Positions 46,684-54,215 of a DNA stretch of 64,000 bases are shown piece after piece. The notes under the pieces are model-generated. The model was not told the origin of the DNA, searched no databases, and saw nothing but the letters and a program-made list of their open reading frames with translations. The DNA comes from CAIVAT01 sp964525995 (GTDB lineage: Bacteria > Bacteroidota > Bacteroidia > Bacteroidales > FEN-979). The stretch is taken from contig CAZGIM010000005.1 of NCBI GenBank assembly GCA_964525995.1, positions 165,128 through 229,127 of the forward strand, in the 5' to 3' direction. Each line of letters opens with the position of its first letter. Positions within the stretch are counted from its first letter, which is position 1. Position numbers and translations under genes: made by a program.

Positions 46684-46696
46684 GGTAATATTGGTT

Positions 46697-46732
46697 TTTT
46701 GTACGTATATTTGTACATTATTTAGTACAAAA
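46697..46732. promoter_or_regulatory. Operator/promoter of the yefM-yoeB pair
   Basis: A palindrome TTTTGTAC...GTACAAAA with a third TTGTAC copy between (46711-46716). The -7 box TATATTTG (46706-46713) lies inside it, so binding of the antitoxin to these TGTAC repeats would block RNA polymerase. YefM-type repressors are known to bind such TGTACA palindromes. It lies 10 bases before the antitoxin start. Confidence 0.65.
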
Positions 46733-46742
46733 TAAGTAAAAT

Positions 46743-46997
46743 ATGTTAACAACATCCATCTCAGATTTCAGAAAAGATATCAGAAAGTATATTGATAACA
46801 TCATCGACAATTTTGATACGATGATAATTAATCGTGGCAAGGACAATGGAGTTGTAATAATGTCCTTAAAAGAGTATAACTCATTGCGGGCTACCGAGCT
46901 TGAATTATCATCAAAAAATAATGAAAAAAGACTTGATTCCGCAATTGAGAAACTTAAGGAAGGAAAGTCATTTCAAAAAGAATTAATCGGGGAATGA
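46743..46997 (+). CDS. yefM: YefM-family antitoxin
   Basis: 84 residues with the YefM/Phd fold: MLTTSISDFRKDIRKYIDNI, then TMIINRGKDNGVVIMSLKEYNSL, and a charged disordered tail that would wrap the toxin. It would neutralise YoeB and repress its own operon through the palindrome upstream. It overlaps the toxin by 4 bases (ATGA), the usual coupling. The pair is inserted between the two halves of the purine cluster. Confidence 0.9.
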   Translation: MLTTSISDFRKDIRKYIDNIIDNFDTMIINRGKDNGVVIMSLKEYNSLRATELELSSKNNEKRLDSAIEKLKEGKSFQKELIGE

Positions 46998-47251
46998 AAT
47001 ATATTTTTGTCGAGGAATCCTGGGAAGACTATTTATACTGGCAACAGACCGATAAAAAAATCGCATCCAGAATAAATTCTCTGCTAAAGGATATTTCACG
47101 GAACCCTTTTTCTGGCATTGGCAAACCTGAACCCCTGAAAAACAAATACCAAGGTTTTTGGTCCAGACGAATAGATAGTGAACATCGGCTTATTTATCAA
47201 ATCAAAGACGATGAAATCCATATCGCAAAATGCAGGTTTCATTATGATTGA
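46994..47251 (+). CDS. yoeB: YoeB-family toxin (ribosome-dependent mRNA endonuclease)
   Basis: 85 residues of the RelE/YoeB fold. Signature segments are EESWEDYLYWQQTDKK, the helix RINSLLKDI, GIGKPEPLKNKYQGFWSRRI and DSEHRLIYQI, ending in the catalytic CRFHYD tail with the essential His-Tyr. It cleaves mRNA in the ribosomal A site. Its stop lies one base from the stop of the convergent ygeW. Confidence 0.92.
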   Translation: MKYIFVEESWEDYLYWQQTDKKIASRINSLLKDISRNPFSGIGKPEPLKNKYQGFWSRRIDSEHRLIYQIKDDEIHIAKCRFHYD

Positions 47252-47252
47252 T

Positions 47253-48458
47253 TTAACGTAGATAATTCATGGATTTAAGCCCGGTGCGGTTTTCCGTCAG
47301 TTTCTGCAGAATGAGCGCCGGATTTTCAAAGCGGTTCGTCAGCATCATGGCGGCAATGATAAACGGTTTAAATCCGGCCTGCTTGTACAACGAGGTCCGG
47401 TTGCTTTCAAAAACAGTCGCCGAAACTTCACCCTGGCGACACGACACACCCGAAATGTCGGCCGGCAGGCAGTGCATGTAAACGGCCTTTCGATCGCGCG
47501 TCAGCCCCATCATTTGTTCGGTACATTCCCATGTTTTAAAGCGGGCATTGTCGGCCAGACATTCCGCTTCCAGTTTCTTCAGTCCGGTTGCATTTCCTGC
47601 TTTCAGAAGTGCGGTTCTCTGTTGCATGACCCGCATGGGCGCCCAGCTTTTCGGATAAACGATGTCGGCGCTCTCGAATGCTTCCGCCATAGAGTCGACC
47701 TGACGGAAACCTCCTCCCGACTGTTGAGCCTGCTGATGCGCAAGCCCTGTGATTTCAGGGAGCAGATCGTAACCCGGGGGAGTAGCAAGATCGACCTGCA
47801 TCCCCAGCCGGGTCATCAGTCCGATGATGCCCTGCGGCACCGAAAGCGGTTTCCCGTAACTGGGCGAATAGGCCCAGCTCATCGCGATTTTCTTTCCCCT
47901 GAGATTTTCGAGCGATCCGAACCGGGTCTTCAGGAATAACAGGTCGGCCAGTGTCTGTGTGGGATGATCAATATCGCACTGAAGATTTATAATTCCCGGT
48001 CGTTGCGCTAGCACACCCTCCCGGTAAGCCTCATCGAGCGCCGATCCTACCTCCCGCATATAGCTGTTCCCGGCGCCCAGGTAAATATCGTCGCGGATCC
48101 CGATAATATCACTCAGAAATGAGATCATAACCGACGTCTCCCTGACTGTTTCACCATGGGCGATCTGAGATTTGCCCTCATCAAGGTCCTGAACCGTCAA
48201 TCCCAACAGGTTGGCTGCAGAAGAAAAGGAAAAACGGGTACGGGTCGACTGATCCCTGAATTGAGATATGGCCAGTCCCGATTGAAAAACCCGCGCCGAA
48301 ACATTTTGATGGTAGAGTTCCATGAGCGCTTCGGCAGTCAGAAGCAGCGAGCGAATATCTGCCAGGCTTTTTTCCCAGGTCAGCAAAAAATCCTGGTGAT
48401 ACAGATTGCACGGGATCTGTGCTATATCATCAATAAGATTCTGAAATTTTCCATCCAT
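47253..48458 (-). CDS. ygeW: Knotted carbamoyltransferase YgeW
   Basis: 401 residues. Carbamoyl-phosphate site is DQSTRTRFSFSSAANLLG; the C-terminal HCLPADISGVSCRQGEVS is the ornithine-binding-type loop altered as in YgeW proteins, with IIAAMMLTNR near the end. It is the knotted carbamoyltransferase of the urate cluster and probably catalyses phosphorolysis of a ureido compound to carbamoyl phosphate and an amine. A carbamate kinase (yqeA) to use the carbamoyl phosphate is not in this window. It lies 87 bases downstream of ygeY in the leftward operon. Confidence 0.93.
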   Translation of the reverse strand: MDGKFQNLIDDIAQIPCNLYHQDFLLTWEKSLADIRSLLLTAEALMELYHQNVSARVFQSGLAISQFRDQSTRTRFSFSSAANLLGLTVQDLDEGKSQIAHGETVRETSVMISFLSDIIGIRDDIYLGAGNSYMREVGSALDEAYREGVLAQRPGIINLQCDIDHPTQTLADLLFLKTRFGSLENLRGKKIAMSWAYSPSYGKPLSVPQGIIGLMTRLGMQVDLATPPGYDLLPEITGLAHQQAQQSGGGFRQVDSMAEAFESADIVYPKSWAPMRVMQQRTALLKAGNATGLKKLEAECLADNARFKTWECTEQMMGLTRDRKAVYMHCLPADISGVSCRQGEVSATVFESNRTSLYKQAGFKPFIIAAMMLTNRFENPALILQKLTENRTGLKSMNYLR

Positions 48459-48545
48459 ACCTGAAGTGATTTTGAATTTGTGAATTCTCTTTGTTCCTTA
48501 ATTGAAAATCCACATTCACCCTGTGTTTTCTTCAATGACAAAAAA

Positions 48546-49754
48546 TCAACCCTTTCCGTTCGGTTCGGACAAGAGGTAACAAAGAGCTGCATAAAAAGCC
48601 GAGGCCGCAGTAAGATCACTGATACTGACTTTTTCATCCGGGGTGTGGGCCAGTATTTCATTGCCGGGACCAAACCCGATGCAGGGTACCTGATAATAAC
48701 CATTGATGGTGACGCCGTTGGTTGAAAAGGTCCACTTGTCGATGACCGGATTTTCATCGAAAAGCTTTAGATAAGTCTGTCGTGCAACATCAATCAATGG
48801 ATGCGAGGCATCGAGTTTCCAAGTGGGATAATATTTTTCCATACCATAGCTGCGACCTGTGTAGGAAGTCTCTTCATAATTCAGAACCCTGACTTCGGCA
48901 TCCATATCCCGGATGATATTTTTAATCTCCGCGAGCGCCGATTCCTTTGTTTCGCCCCAGGTAAGCCTCCGGTCGAGATGAATCCGGGCAAAATCGGCAA
49001 CAGCGCACAGGGAGGGACTTCCCGAAACGAATTCAGTGACCGTGATACTTCCTTTTCCAAGGAAATCATCGGATGATAATGATGCATTCAGTTTTTCGAT
49101 TTCCAGACAAACCCGGGAAGCCATGTAGATTGCATTTTTCCCTCTTTCGGGAGCGGAACCATGAGATGATATCCCGCGAAACACCACCTCCATCTCCATT
49201 CTTCCCCGGTGCCCCCGGTAGATCCTGAGGTCGGTCGGTTCGGTGATCACCACCCAGTCGGGATTGATTTTTTCCTCCTCGATGAGATATTTCCAGCACA
49301 GTCCGTCACAGTCCTCTTCCATCACACTTCCTGTGAACCATACCGTAAGATCACCGTCGAATGCCAGATCCTTCAGGATGCGGCCGGCGGTTATGAACGA
49401 TGCAACGCCTCCCTTCTGATCCACCGTTCCCCGGCCATGAACAAAACCGTTGCGGATTTCTCCGGAGAAGGGATCTGAACTCCAGTTGGCCCTGTTGCCC
49501 TGGTCAACGGTGTCGATGTGCCCGTCAAAAACCAGGATTTTTTTTCCGGATCCGATCCGCCCCATCACGTTGCCGAGCCCATCGGTTCTTACCTCATCAA
49601 AACCTGCCTCCTTCATCTGGTTCATCAGTTCTGCAGCTACCTCCTTTTCTTTAGCGCTCAGCGATTTGATCCGCACCAGTTTCGACAGGTTTTCGGCCGT
49701 GAAGGAAGTATAGTGTTCCGCCAGATTTTTGATTTTATCCAACATAGGGGTCAT
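48546..49754 (-). CDS. ygeY: YgeY-type M20-family hydrolase
   Basis: 402 residues, matching E. coli YgeY throughout. Metal ligands are His in VFDGHIDTVD, Asp in GRGTVDQKGG, the Glu-Glu in SVMEEDCDG, Glu in ITEPTD, and the His near GNEILAHTPDE. The dimerisation block SSHGSAPERGKNAIY is present. M20 members cleave amide or ureido C-N bonds; a ureido amino acid of the purine pathway is the expected substrate. A second Met 3 codons into the frame is an equally likely start. It is transcribed with ygeW. Confidence 0.93.
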   Translation of the reverse strand: MTPMLDKIKNLAEHYTSFTAENLSKLVRIKSLSAKEKEVAAELMNQMKEAGFDEVRTDGLGNVMGRIGSGKKILVFDGHIDTVDQGNRANWSSDPFSGEIRNGFVHGRGTVDQKGGVASFITAGRILKDLAFDGDLTVWFTGSVMEEDCDGLCWKYLIEEEKINPDWVVITEPTDLRIYRGHRGRMEMEVVFRGISSHGSAPERGKNAIYMASRVCLEIEKLNASLSSDDFLGKGSITVTEFVSGSPSLCAVADFARIHLDRRLTWGETKESALAEIKNIIRDMDAEVRVLNYEETSYTGRSYGMEKYYPTWKLDASHPLIDVARQTYLKLFDENPVIDKWTFSTNGVTINGYYQVPCIGFGPGNEILAHTPDEKVSISDLTAASAFYAALCYLLSEPNGKG

Positions 49755-49787
49755 CGGTAAGTAATTTGATATCAGTGTAATGGATAA

Positions 49788-49834
49788 AGAGACTATTAAA
49801 ATTTACGATTGACATGATTTACGATTTACGATTG
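49788..49834. repeat. Partial copy of the MITE-like repeat, giving XdhB its C-terminus
   Basis: AGAGACTATTAAAATTT and the following ACGATTGACATGATTTACGA run match the left arm of the 248-bp element at 53968 (one change, A for G in ACTGTT), over 47 bases. The other arm is missing. The minus-strand xdhB frame enters it: its last four residues (NRKS) and its stop codon come from the repeat. Confidence 0.7.
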
Positions 49835-52152
49835 AACGTTATCGGATTACGCTTTTTAATTATGTCTTCAATTGATTTCAGGATGACTTCCCCGGTAGCC
49901 GGAAGCGTGTATTCAGGTTCTGTTTCATGATTTCCTGCCGCCGAGATGGCATCCTTGATGGCAAGCCACACCGACAAACCAAGCATAAATGGCGGTTCAC
50001 CCACGGCTTTGCTGGAATAGATTGTACCCGGATCGTAACTTTTTTCAACGAGATCGATCCTGAACAGGTCAGGGATATCATCGATAGTGGGTATTTTATA
50101 GGTATCCGGCCCATCTGTAAGCAAGGAACCATCAGCGCCATGTTTGATCTCTTCGAAGGTGCACCATCCCACACCCTGCATGAAGGCGCCGGTTATCTGT
50201 CCCCGGTCGATCTCTTCACGGAGCGACCGTCCGACATCATGCAGAATATCGCAACGCAATAACCTGTGTTCGCCAGTCACCAAATCGACAATGACCTCTG
50301 AAACGGCCATCCCATATGCAAAATAGTGGAATGGCACCCCTTCGCCTTTCTCCCGGTCAAAGAACAGTCCCGGGGTGGAATAATAGCCGGTACTGCTCAG
50401 GCTGATTTGCCTCAGGAAGGCCTTTTGACATAGGGTCGGGAAGGGGATACGAACTGCAGGATCAGCGGCAGAAAATACCGAATTCTCGCTAAAAGTAACC
50501 GATTCGGGAGCATGAATGATCCTGCCGTTACGATTGGCCAGCTCCTCAATAGCCAGTGGGATCATCCTTGTTTTAATAGTATCGATAGCAATTTTTACCG
50601 CCATTCCGTTCAGGTCGCTGCCGCTGGATGCGGCTGTTGGCGGGGTGTTGGGAACTTTTGTGGTGTTGGTCGGTGTGATTTTTACCAGGGATGGATGGAT
50701 GCCAAACCCATTTGCCGCAACGCAACGGATTTTTTCATGCAGACCTTGCCCCATCTCGGTTCCGCCATGGTTGACCACCACGCTTCCGTCGGTATAAACG
50801 GAGACCAGCGCCCCGGCCTGGTTGAGGTGGGATGTGGTAAAAGAGATCCCGAATTTGACCGGCGTAAGGGCCATTCCCTTTTTAACGTAGCGGTTACAAT
50901 CGTTGAAATCGTGGATCAGGGTCCTCCGTTCCAGGTAGTTAGCAGATCGGATCAGTTTGTCAAACATACCTTGAAGCAGAAAGTCTGGAACCATCTGTCC
51001 ATAAGGGGTTACCGACCGGCATGGGTCATAAAAGTTAATTTGGCGGACCGAAGCGGCATCTTTCCCTAAAAACCGGGCTACCCGGTCGATGGCCTGTTCG
51101 ATCACGGCCATACCCTGAGGCCCCCCGAACCCCCTGAAGGCTGTATTGGATGGGAGGTTTGTTCGATAAGCCTTGCCAACGATTTCAACGGCCGGAAGAA
51201 AATAGGCATTGTCGGCATGTAGCATGGCGCGTTCGAGGATGGCCATCGACAAATCGGTGGCGGCTCCCGCATCGGCATTCAAGACTACGCGATACGCCAG
51301 GATTTTACCGGAATCATCGAATCCGATGGTATAATCTGAAATGAAGCGGTGACGCTTACCGGTAATGCGTTGGTCGTCGGTTCTGCGGAGTTGGAGCCGT
51401 ACGGGAAGCCGCGTGGCATGGGCCAGGAGCGCTGCCCAGGCCGCAATGTGATTTGCCTGAGTCTCTTTTCCGCCAAACCCGCCGCCAATCCGGTTGACCT
51501 CCACCTCCACCTGGTTTTTATTTAATCCCAACACCCTTGCGACAATGGTTTGTGTATCCGACGGGGATTGACTGGAGGAATAGACCTTTATATCCGATCC
51601 TTCACCCGGAACCGCAAGCGCCGATTGGGTTTCAAGATACCAGTGTTCCTGCGATCCCGTCACGAGGCGTCCGTTTAAAACGTGTGGAGCCTTTCCCAAC
51701 GCCGTTTGCGGGTCACCGCGTACGATCCTTCGCTGCGGGGCGATCAGCATATTTTTCATCATCGCCGTTTCCAGATCCGTCACCGATTCGAGCGGTTCAT
51801 AACTGATCCTGATCAATTCGGCGGCCTCCTCTGCGGTTTCCCGGCTTTCGGCTGCAATCAGTGCTATTGCCTGTCCCCGGAAAGTCACCGCTGCAGGCGC
51901 CAGGCAATATTCATCCGCGATCACGGTGCCCAGCTGGTTTTCACCGGGAATATCGCCGGCCGACAAAATACAACATACTCCGGGCAGGTTTAAAGCCCGC
52001 GTTATATTCATCGATTTGATCCGGGCGTTAGCCTCTGTGCTGCTCACCACCTTTCCATAAAGCATCTTTGAACCGGCATGCCGGTCGCCGGTAAACACTG
52101 CCTCCCCGGTTACGTGCAACAGCAGGTCAGTATAGGTCGAATCTTCAGCCAT
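49819..52152 (-). CDS. xdhB: Molybdopterin-binding subunit of xanthine dehydrogenase-type enzyme
   Basis: 777 residues. The two Mo-binding domains are full length: TGEAVFTGDRHAG, GGGFGGKETQANHIA, NTAFRGFGGPQGM, GTEMGQGLHEKIR, and the catalytic Glu in AVGEPPFML. It pairs with the upstream FeS/FAD subunit (8-base overlap, ATG within the partner's end) to form a xanthine dehydrogenase-like heteromer, so one enzyme of the cluster has its own FAD domain. I use Rhodobacter names: XdhA FeS/FAD, XdhB Mo. The last residues are donated by a repeat. Confidence 0.93.
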   Translation of the reverse strand: MAEDSTYTDLLLHVTGEAVFTGDRHAGSKMLYGKVVSSTEANARIKSMNITRALNLPGVCCILSAGDIPGENQLGTVIADEYCLAPAAVTFRGQAIALIAAESRETAEEAAELIRISYEPLESVTDLETAMMKNMLIAPQRRIVRGDPQTALGKAPHVLNGRLVTGSQEHWYLETQSALAVPGEGSDIKVYSSSQSPSDTQTIVARVLGLNKNQVEVEVNRIGGGFGGKETQANHIAAWAALLAHATRLPVRLQLRRTDDQRITGKRHRFISDYTIGFDDSGKILAYRVVLNADAGAATDLSMAILERAMLHADNAYFLPAVEIVGKAYRTNLPSNTAFRGFGGPQGMAVIEQAIDRVARFLGKDAASVRQINFYDPCRSVTPYGQMVPDFLLQGMFDKLIRSANYLERRTLIHDFNDCNRYVKKGMALTPVKFGISFTTSHLNQAGALVSVYTDGSVVVNHGGTEMGQGLHEKIRCVAANGFGIHPSLVKITPTNTTKVPNTPPTAASSGSDLNGMAVKIAIDTIKTRMIPLAIEELANRNGRIIHAPESVTFSENSVFSAADPAVRIPFPTLCQKAFLRQISLSSTGYYSTPGLFFDREKGEGVPFHYFAYGMAVSEVIVDLVTGEHRLLRCDILHDVGRSLREEIDRGQITGAFMQGVGWCTFEEIKHGADGSLLTDGPDTYKIPTIDDIPDLFRIDLVEKSYDPGTIYSSKAVGEPPFMLGLSVWLAIKDAISAAGNHETEPEYTLPATGEVILKSIEDIIKKRNPITFNRKS

Positions 52153-53632
52153 GATCCTGATCTGAAATTAAATGATCTGTTTTATCAAGGGAATATTCAA
52201 GAAAAAACTTTAAAAGAAGGTTTCGGGCTATGGACAACCGGTATGCTGCGCCTGCCCTGACATCGGAATAGGGAGAAAAGTCGTTCGAAAGGTCTTTCAT
52301 GGCAAGCTCCACGGTTTCCCGCGTCCAGTTCTTCCCAACCAGTGCGGTTTCGGCATGACGGGCGCGCCGTGGGATTTTGTCCATGCCACCGTAGGCCAGG
52401 ATGACCGAAGCAACCTTCCCACCGGCAAGCAGAAGCCTGAATCCGGCGCTGACCGTCGAAATATCCACTTGATTTCGCCTCGAAATCTTATAGGATTGAA
52501 ACACATGCCCGGGTTCCGGTTTCGGAATAAGAATACCGGTGATGATTTCATCCTGACCGATTTGAGTCTGACGATACCCGGTGATGAAATCTTTCAGACT
52601 TACGCTCCGTACCGCAACGGAAGAGGCGACCGTGACGGATGCTCCGTAAGCGATGAGCAGCGGAAGGGTATCGCCGATCGGTGAGGCTGAGCCAATATTT
52701 CCTGCCAGTGTGGCCACATTTCTGATCTGTTGTGATCCGAAGCGGTTCAGAATCCGGAACAACGGTGGCAGGTGGACTTTTGAAAAGAGCCTGAGCTGTT
52801 CGATAGTCACCGCGGCTCCGATCCGGAAATAATCGTCGCCGTCCGAAATGCTGTGCAATTCCTTTATGGATCCCAGGTCAAGAAAGGTAAGATCCCTTTT
52901 TTCACGCCCCGGGTGTTTCAGCGACAAATCGGTGGATCCGCTTACAAGGAGCGCTTCAGGATACTTGTTCTTCAGATCAAGGGTGTCGGCAAGGGTGAAT
53001 GGCTTGAGGTAAAATCCCTTCCCGTTCCTTATCCTGAGCGGGCTAAGGTCATCATTGATCGCGGTGAGACGGGATACGATTTCAGGTTGAGATTCGGTAA
53101 AGTGATCATTGGTTTCCAACTCGCTAATCTTCAGGGCTGCCTCTTTGATTTCCTTATATCCGGTGCACCGGCATAGGTTTCCCGACAGGGCAAGGCCGAT
53201 CTCCTCCGGGTTCGCGGTTGCCCTGTTTTTAAAGATTCCGAACATCGACATAGTGACGCCTGGCGTGCAGTACCCGCATTGGATGGCATGGTGACCGACC
53301 AGTAGTTCCTGAACGGGATGAAGCCGTAACTCCCCTGAAATTCTCCGTGCAAGATTCTCAATGGTGATGACCTGTTTGCCATGGACCATGGGTAACAGGA
53401 TCAGACAGGCGTTGACAGTCCGGTAATTCAATGTGCCCTCATCGGTAGCATCAGCCAACACTACCGTGCAGGCGCCGCAATCACCCATCCCGCATCCCTC
53501 CTTGGTTCCGGTATGACCGGGTATGGAGCGGATGAAATCGAGCAGGGTGGTGGCAGGACCAACGCCCGGGGCTTTGGCGAAGTTTACTTCCATTACCCGG
53601 CCATCAAGAATGAATCGGATGGTATCGCGCAT
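52145..53632 (-). CDS. xdhA: FeS/FAD subunit of xanthine dehydrogenase-type enzyme
   Basis: 495 residues from Met 53632, which begins the conserved MRDTIRFILDGR; the frame has an upstream Met at 53653 within a remnant and is less likely. The first 2Fe-2S domain has CGMGDCGACTVVLAD; the second has CGYCTPG and LCRCTGY. The FAD domain (about 200-480) has LVSGSTDLSL and LAGNIGSASPIGDTLP. It is a complete XdhA-type subunit that would reoxidise the molybdenum site of XdhB through FAD to NAD+ or a ferredoxin. It is the first gene of the leftward purine operon. Confidence 0.93.
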   Translation of the reverse strand: MRDTIRFILDGRVMEVNFAKAPGVGPATTLLDFIRSIPGHTGTKEGCGMGDCGACTVVLADATDEGTLNYRTVNACLILLPMVHGKQVITIENLARRISGELRLHPVQELLVGHHAIQCGYCTPGVTMSMFGIFKNRATANPEEIGLALSGNLCRCTGYKEIKEAALKISELETNDHFTESQPEIVSRLTAINDDLSPLRIRNGKGFYLKPFTLADTLDLKNKYPEALLVSGSTDLSLKHPGREKRDLTFLDLGSIKELHSISDGDDYFRIGAAVTIEQLRLFSKVHLPPLFRILNRFGSQQIRNVATLAGNIGSASPIGDTLPLLIAYGASVTVASSVAVRSVSLKDFITGYRQTQIGQDEIITGILIPKPEPGHVFQSYKISRRNQVDISTVSAGFRLLLAGGKVASVILAYGGMDKIPRRARHAETALVGKNWTRETVELAMKDLSNDFSPYSDVRAGAAYRLSIARNLLLKFFLEYSLDKTDHLISDQDHG

Positions 53633-53639
53633 ATGTTTT

Positions 53640-53765
53640 CTATCTTGTCTCAAACTCCGGTTTTGGTGTATTTACTGCCTTTGCCGCCTCGTATTGTGAA
53701 GAACGGATTTTATCCTTCACATCCCTGAAAAAATCGATGTACTGTGGGCTTAATTCGTTATTCAT
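53640..53765 (-). pseudogene. Fragment resembling the N-terminus of a DUF1016 (YhcG-like) nuclease
   Basis: 41 codons from ATG 53765: MNNELSPQYIDFFRDVKDKI, then RSSQYEAAKAVN, which matches the first helix pair of DUF1016 proteins (ENSEY..F...K.RI...Q..A..AVN). After AVN the family normally continues KELI.LYW, but here TPKPEFETR and a stop follow. So the gene is cut a few dozen residues in. The frame is open about 50 codons further upstream, to 53918, without another ATG; that segment is unidentified. Confidence 0.45.
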
Positions 53766-53967
53766 GGTCTGTTCATGTAATAAAAGCCAGTCAGCTAAGA
53801 TAGGTTTTTTATCCCAAAATTCATTATTAAAACCATATGAATTACGAAGGATCTGACCGTGTACTGAAGCAGTGAAAACGCTATCGGAGGCGAAGCGATC
53901 GCCGACAAGCCTGGTCTTTCAAAGGCGCCTGAATTTGCGGTGGTTTTCCTTTTTTGACCCTGTATTA
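53766..53967. other. Noncoding stretch between the DUF1016-like fragment and the MITE
   Basis: No complete gene. The minus strand has an open frame from about 53918 (RLVGDRFASDSVFTASVHGQ ... NNEFWDKKPILADW) that reads like the end of a larger protein. The family was not recognised. The rest shows no hairpin or promoter. Confidence 0.4.
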
Positions 53968-54215
53968 GAGACTGTTAAAATTTACGATTGACATGATTTA
54001 CGATTTACGATTGTCATTCGATTTCGGATAAACAGGTATCATCTTATGATAAGATCTTATATCTTTTCGTATTGAAATTAACCTGTAATACCAAAATTTG
54101 AAAGTGACATTCGTCGATCTGGTATCCATACGTCATTTTTTTATTCGTAAATCGTAAATCATGTCAATCGTAAATAGATAGGTTTTCACCTGACCAACTA
54201 AATTTAAACAGACTC
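53968..54215. mobile_element. 248-bp MITE-like element with terminal inverted repeats
   Basis: Left end GAGACTGTTAAAATTT and right end AAATTTAAACAGACTC are imperfect inverted repeats. Both are flanked by TTA (53965-53967 and 54216-54218), a probable 3-base target duplication. Inside, a second inverted pair (TTACGATTGACATGATTTAC and its complement) lies at about 53982-54010 and 54145-54174. No coding frame is present, so it must be moved by a transposase elsewhere; TNA-type duplications suggest an IS5-like donor, but that is inference. Partial copies lie at 14575 and 49788. Confidence 0.65.
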
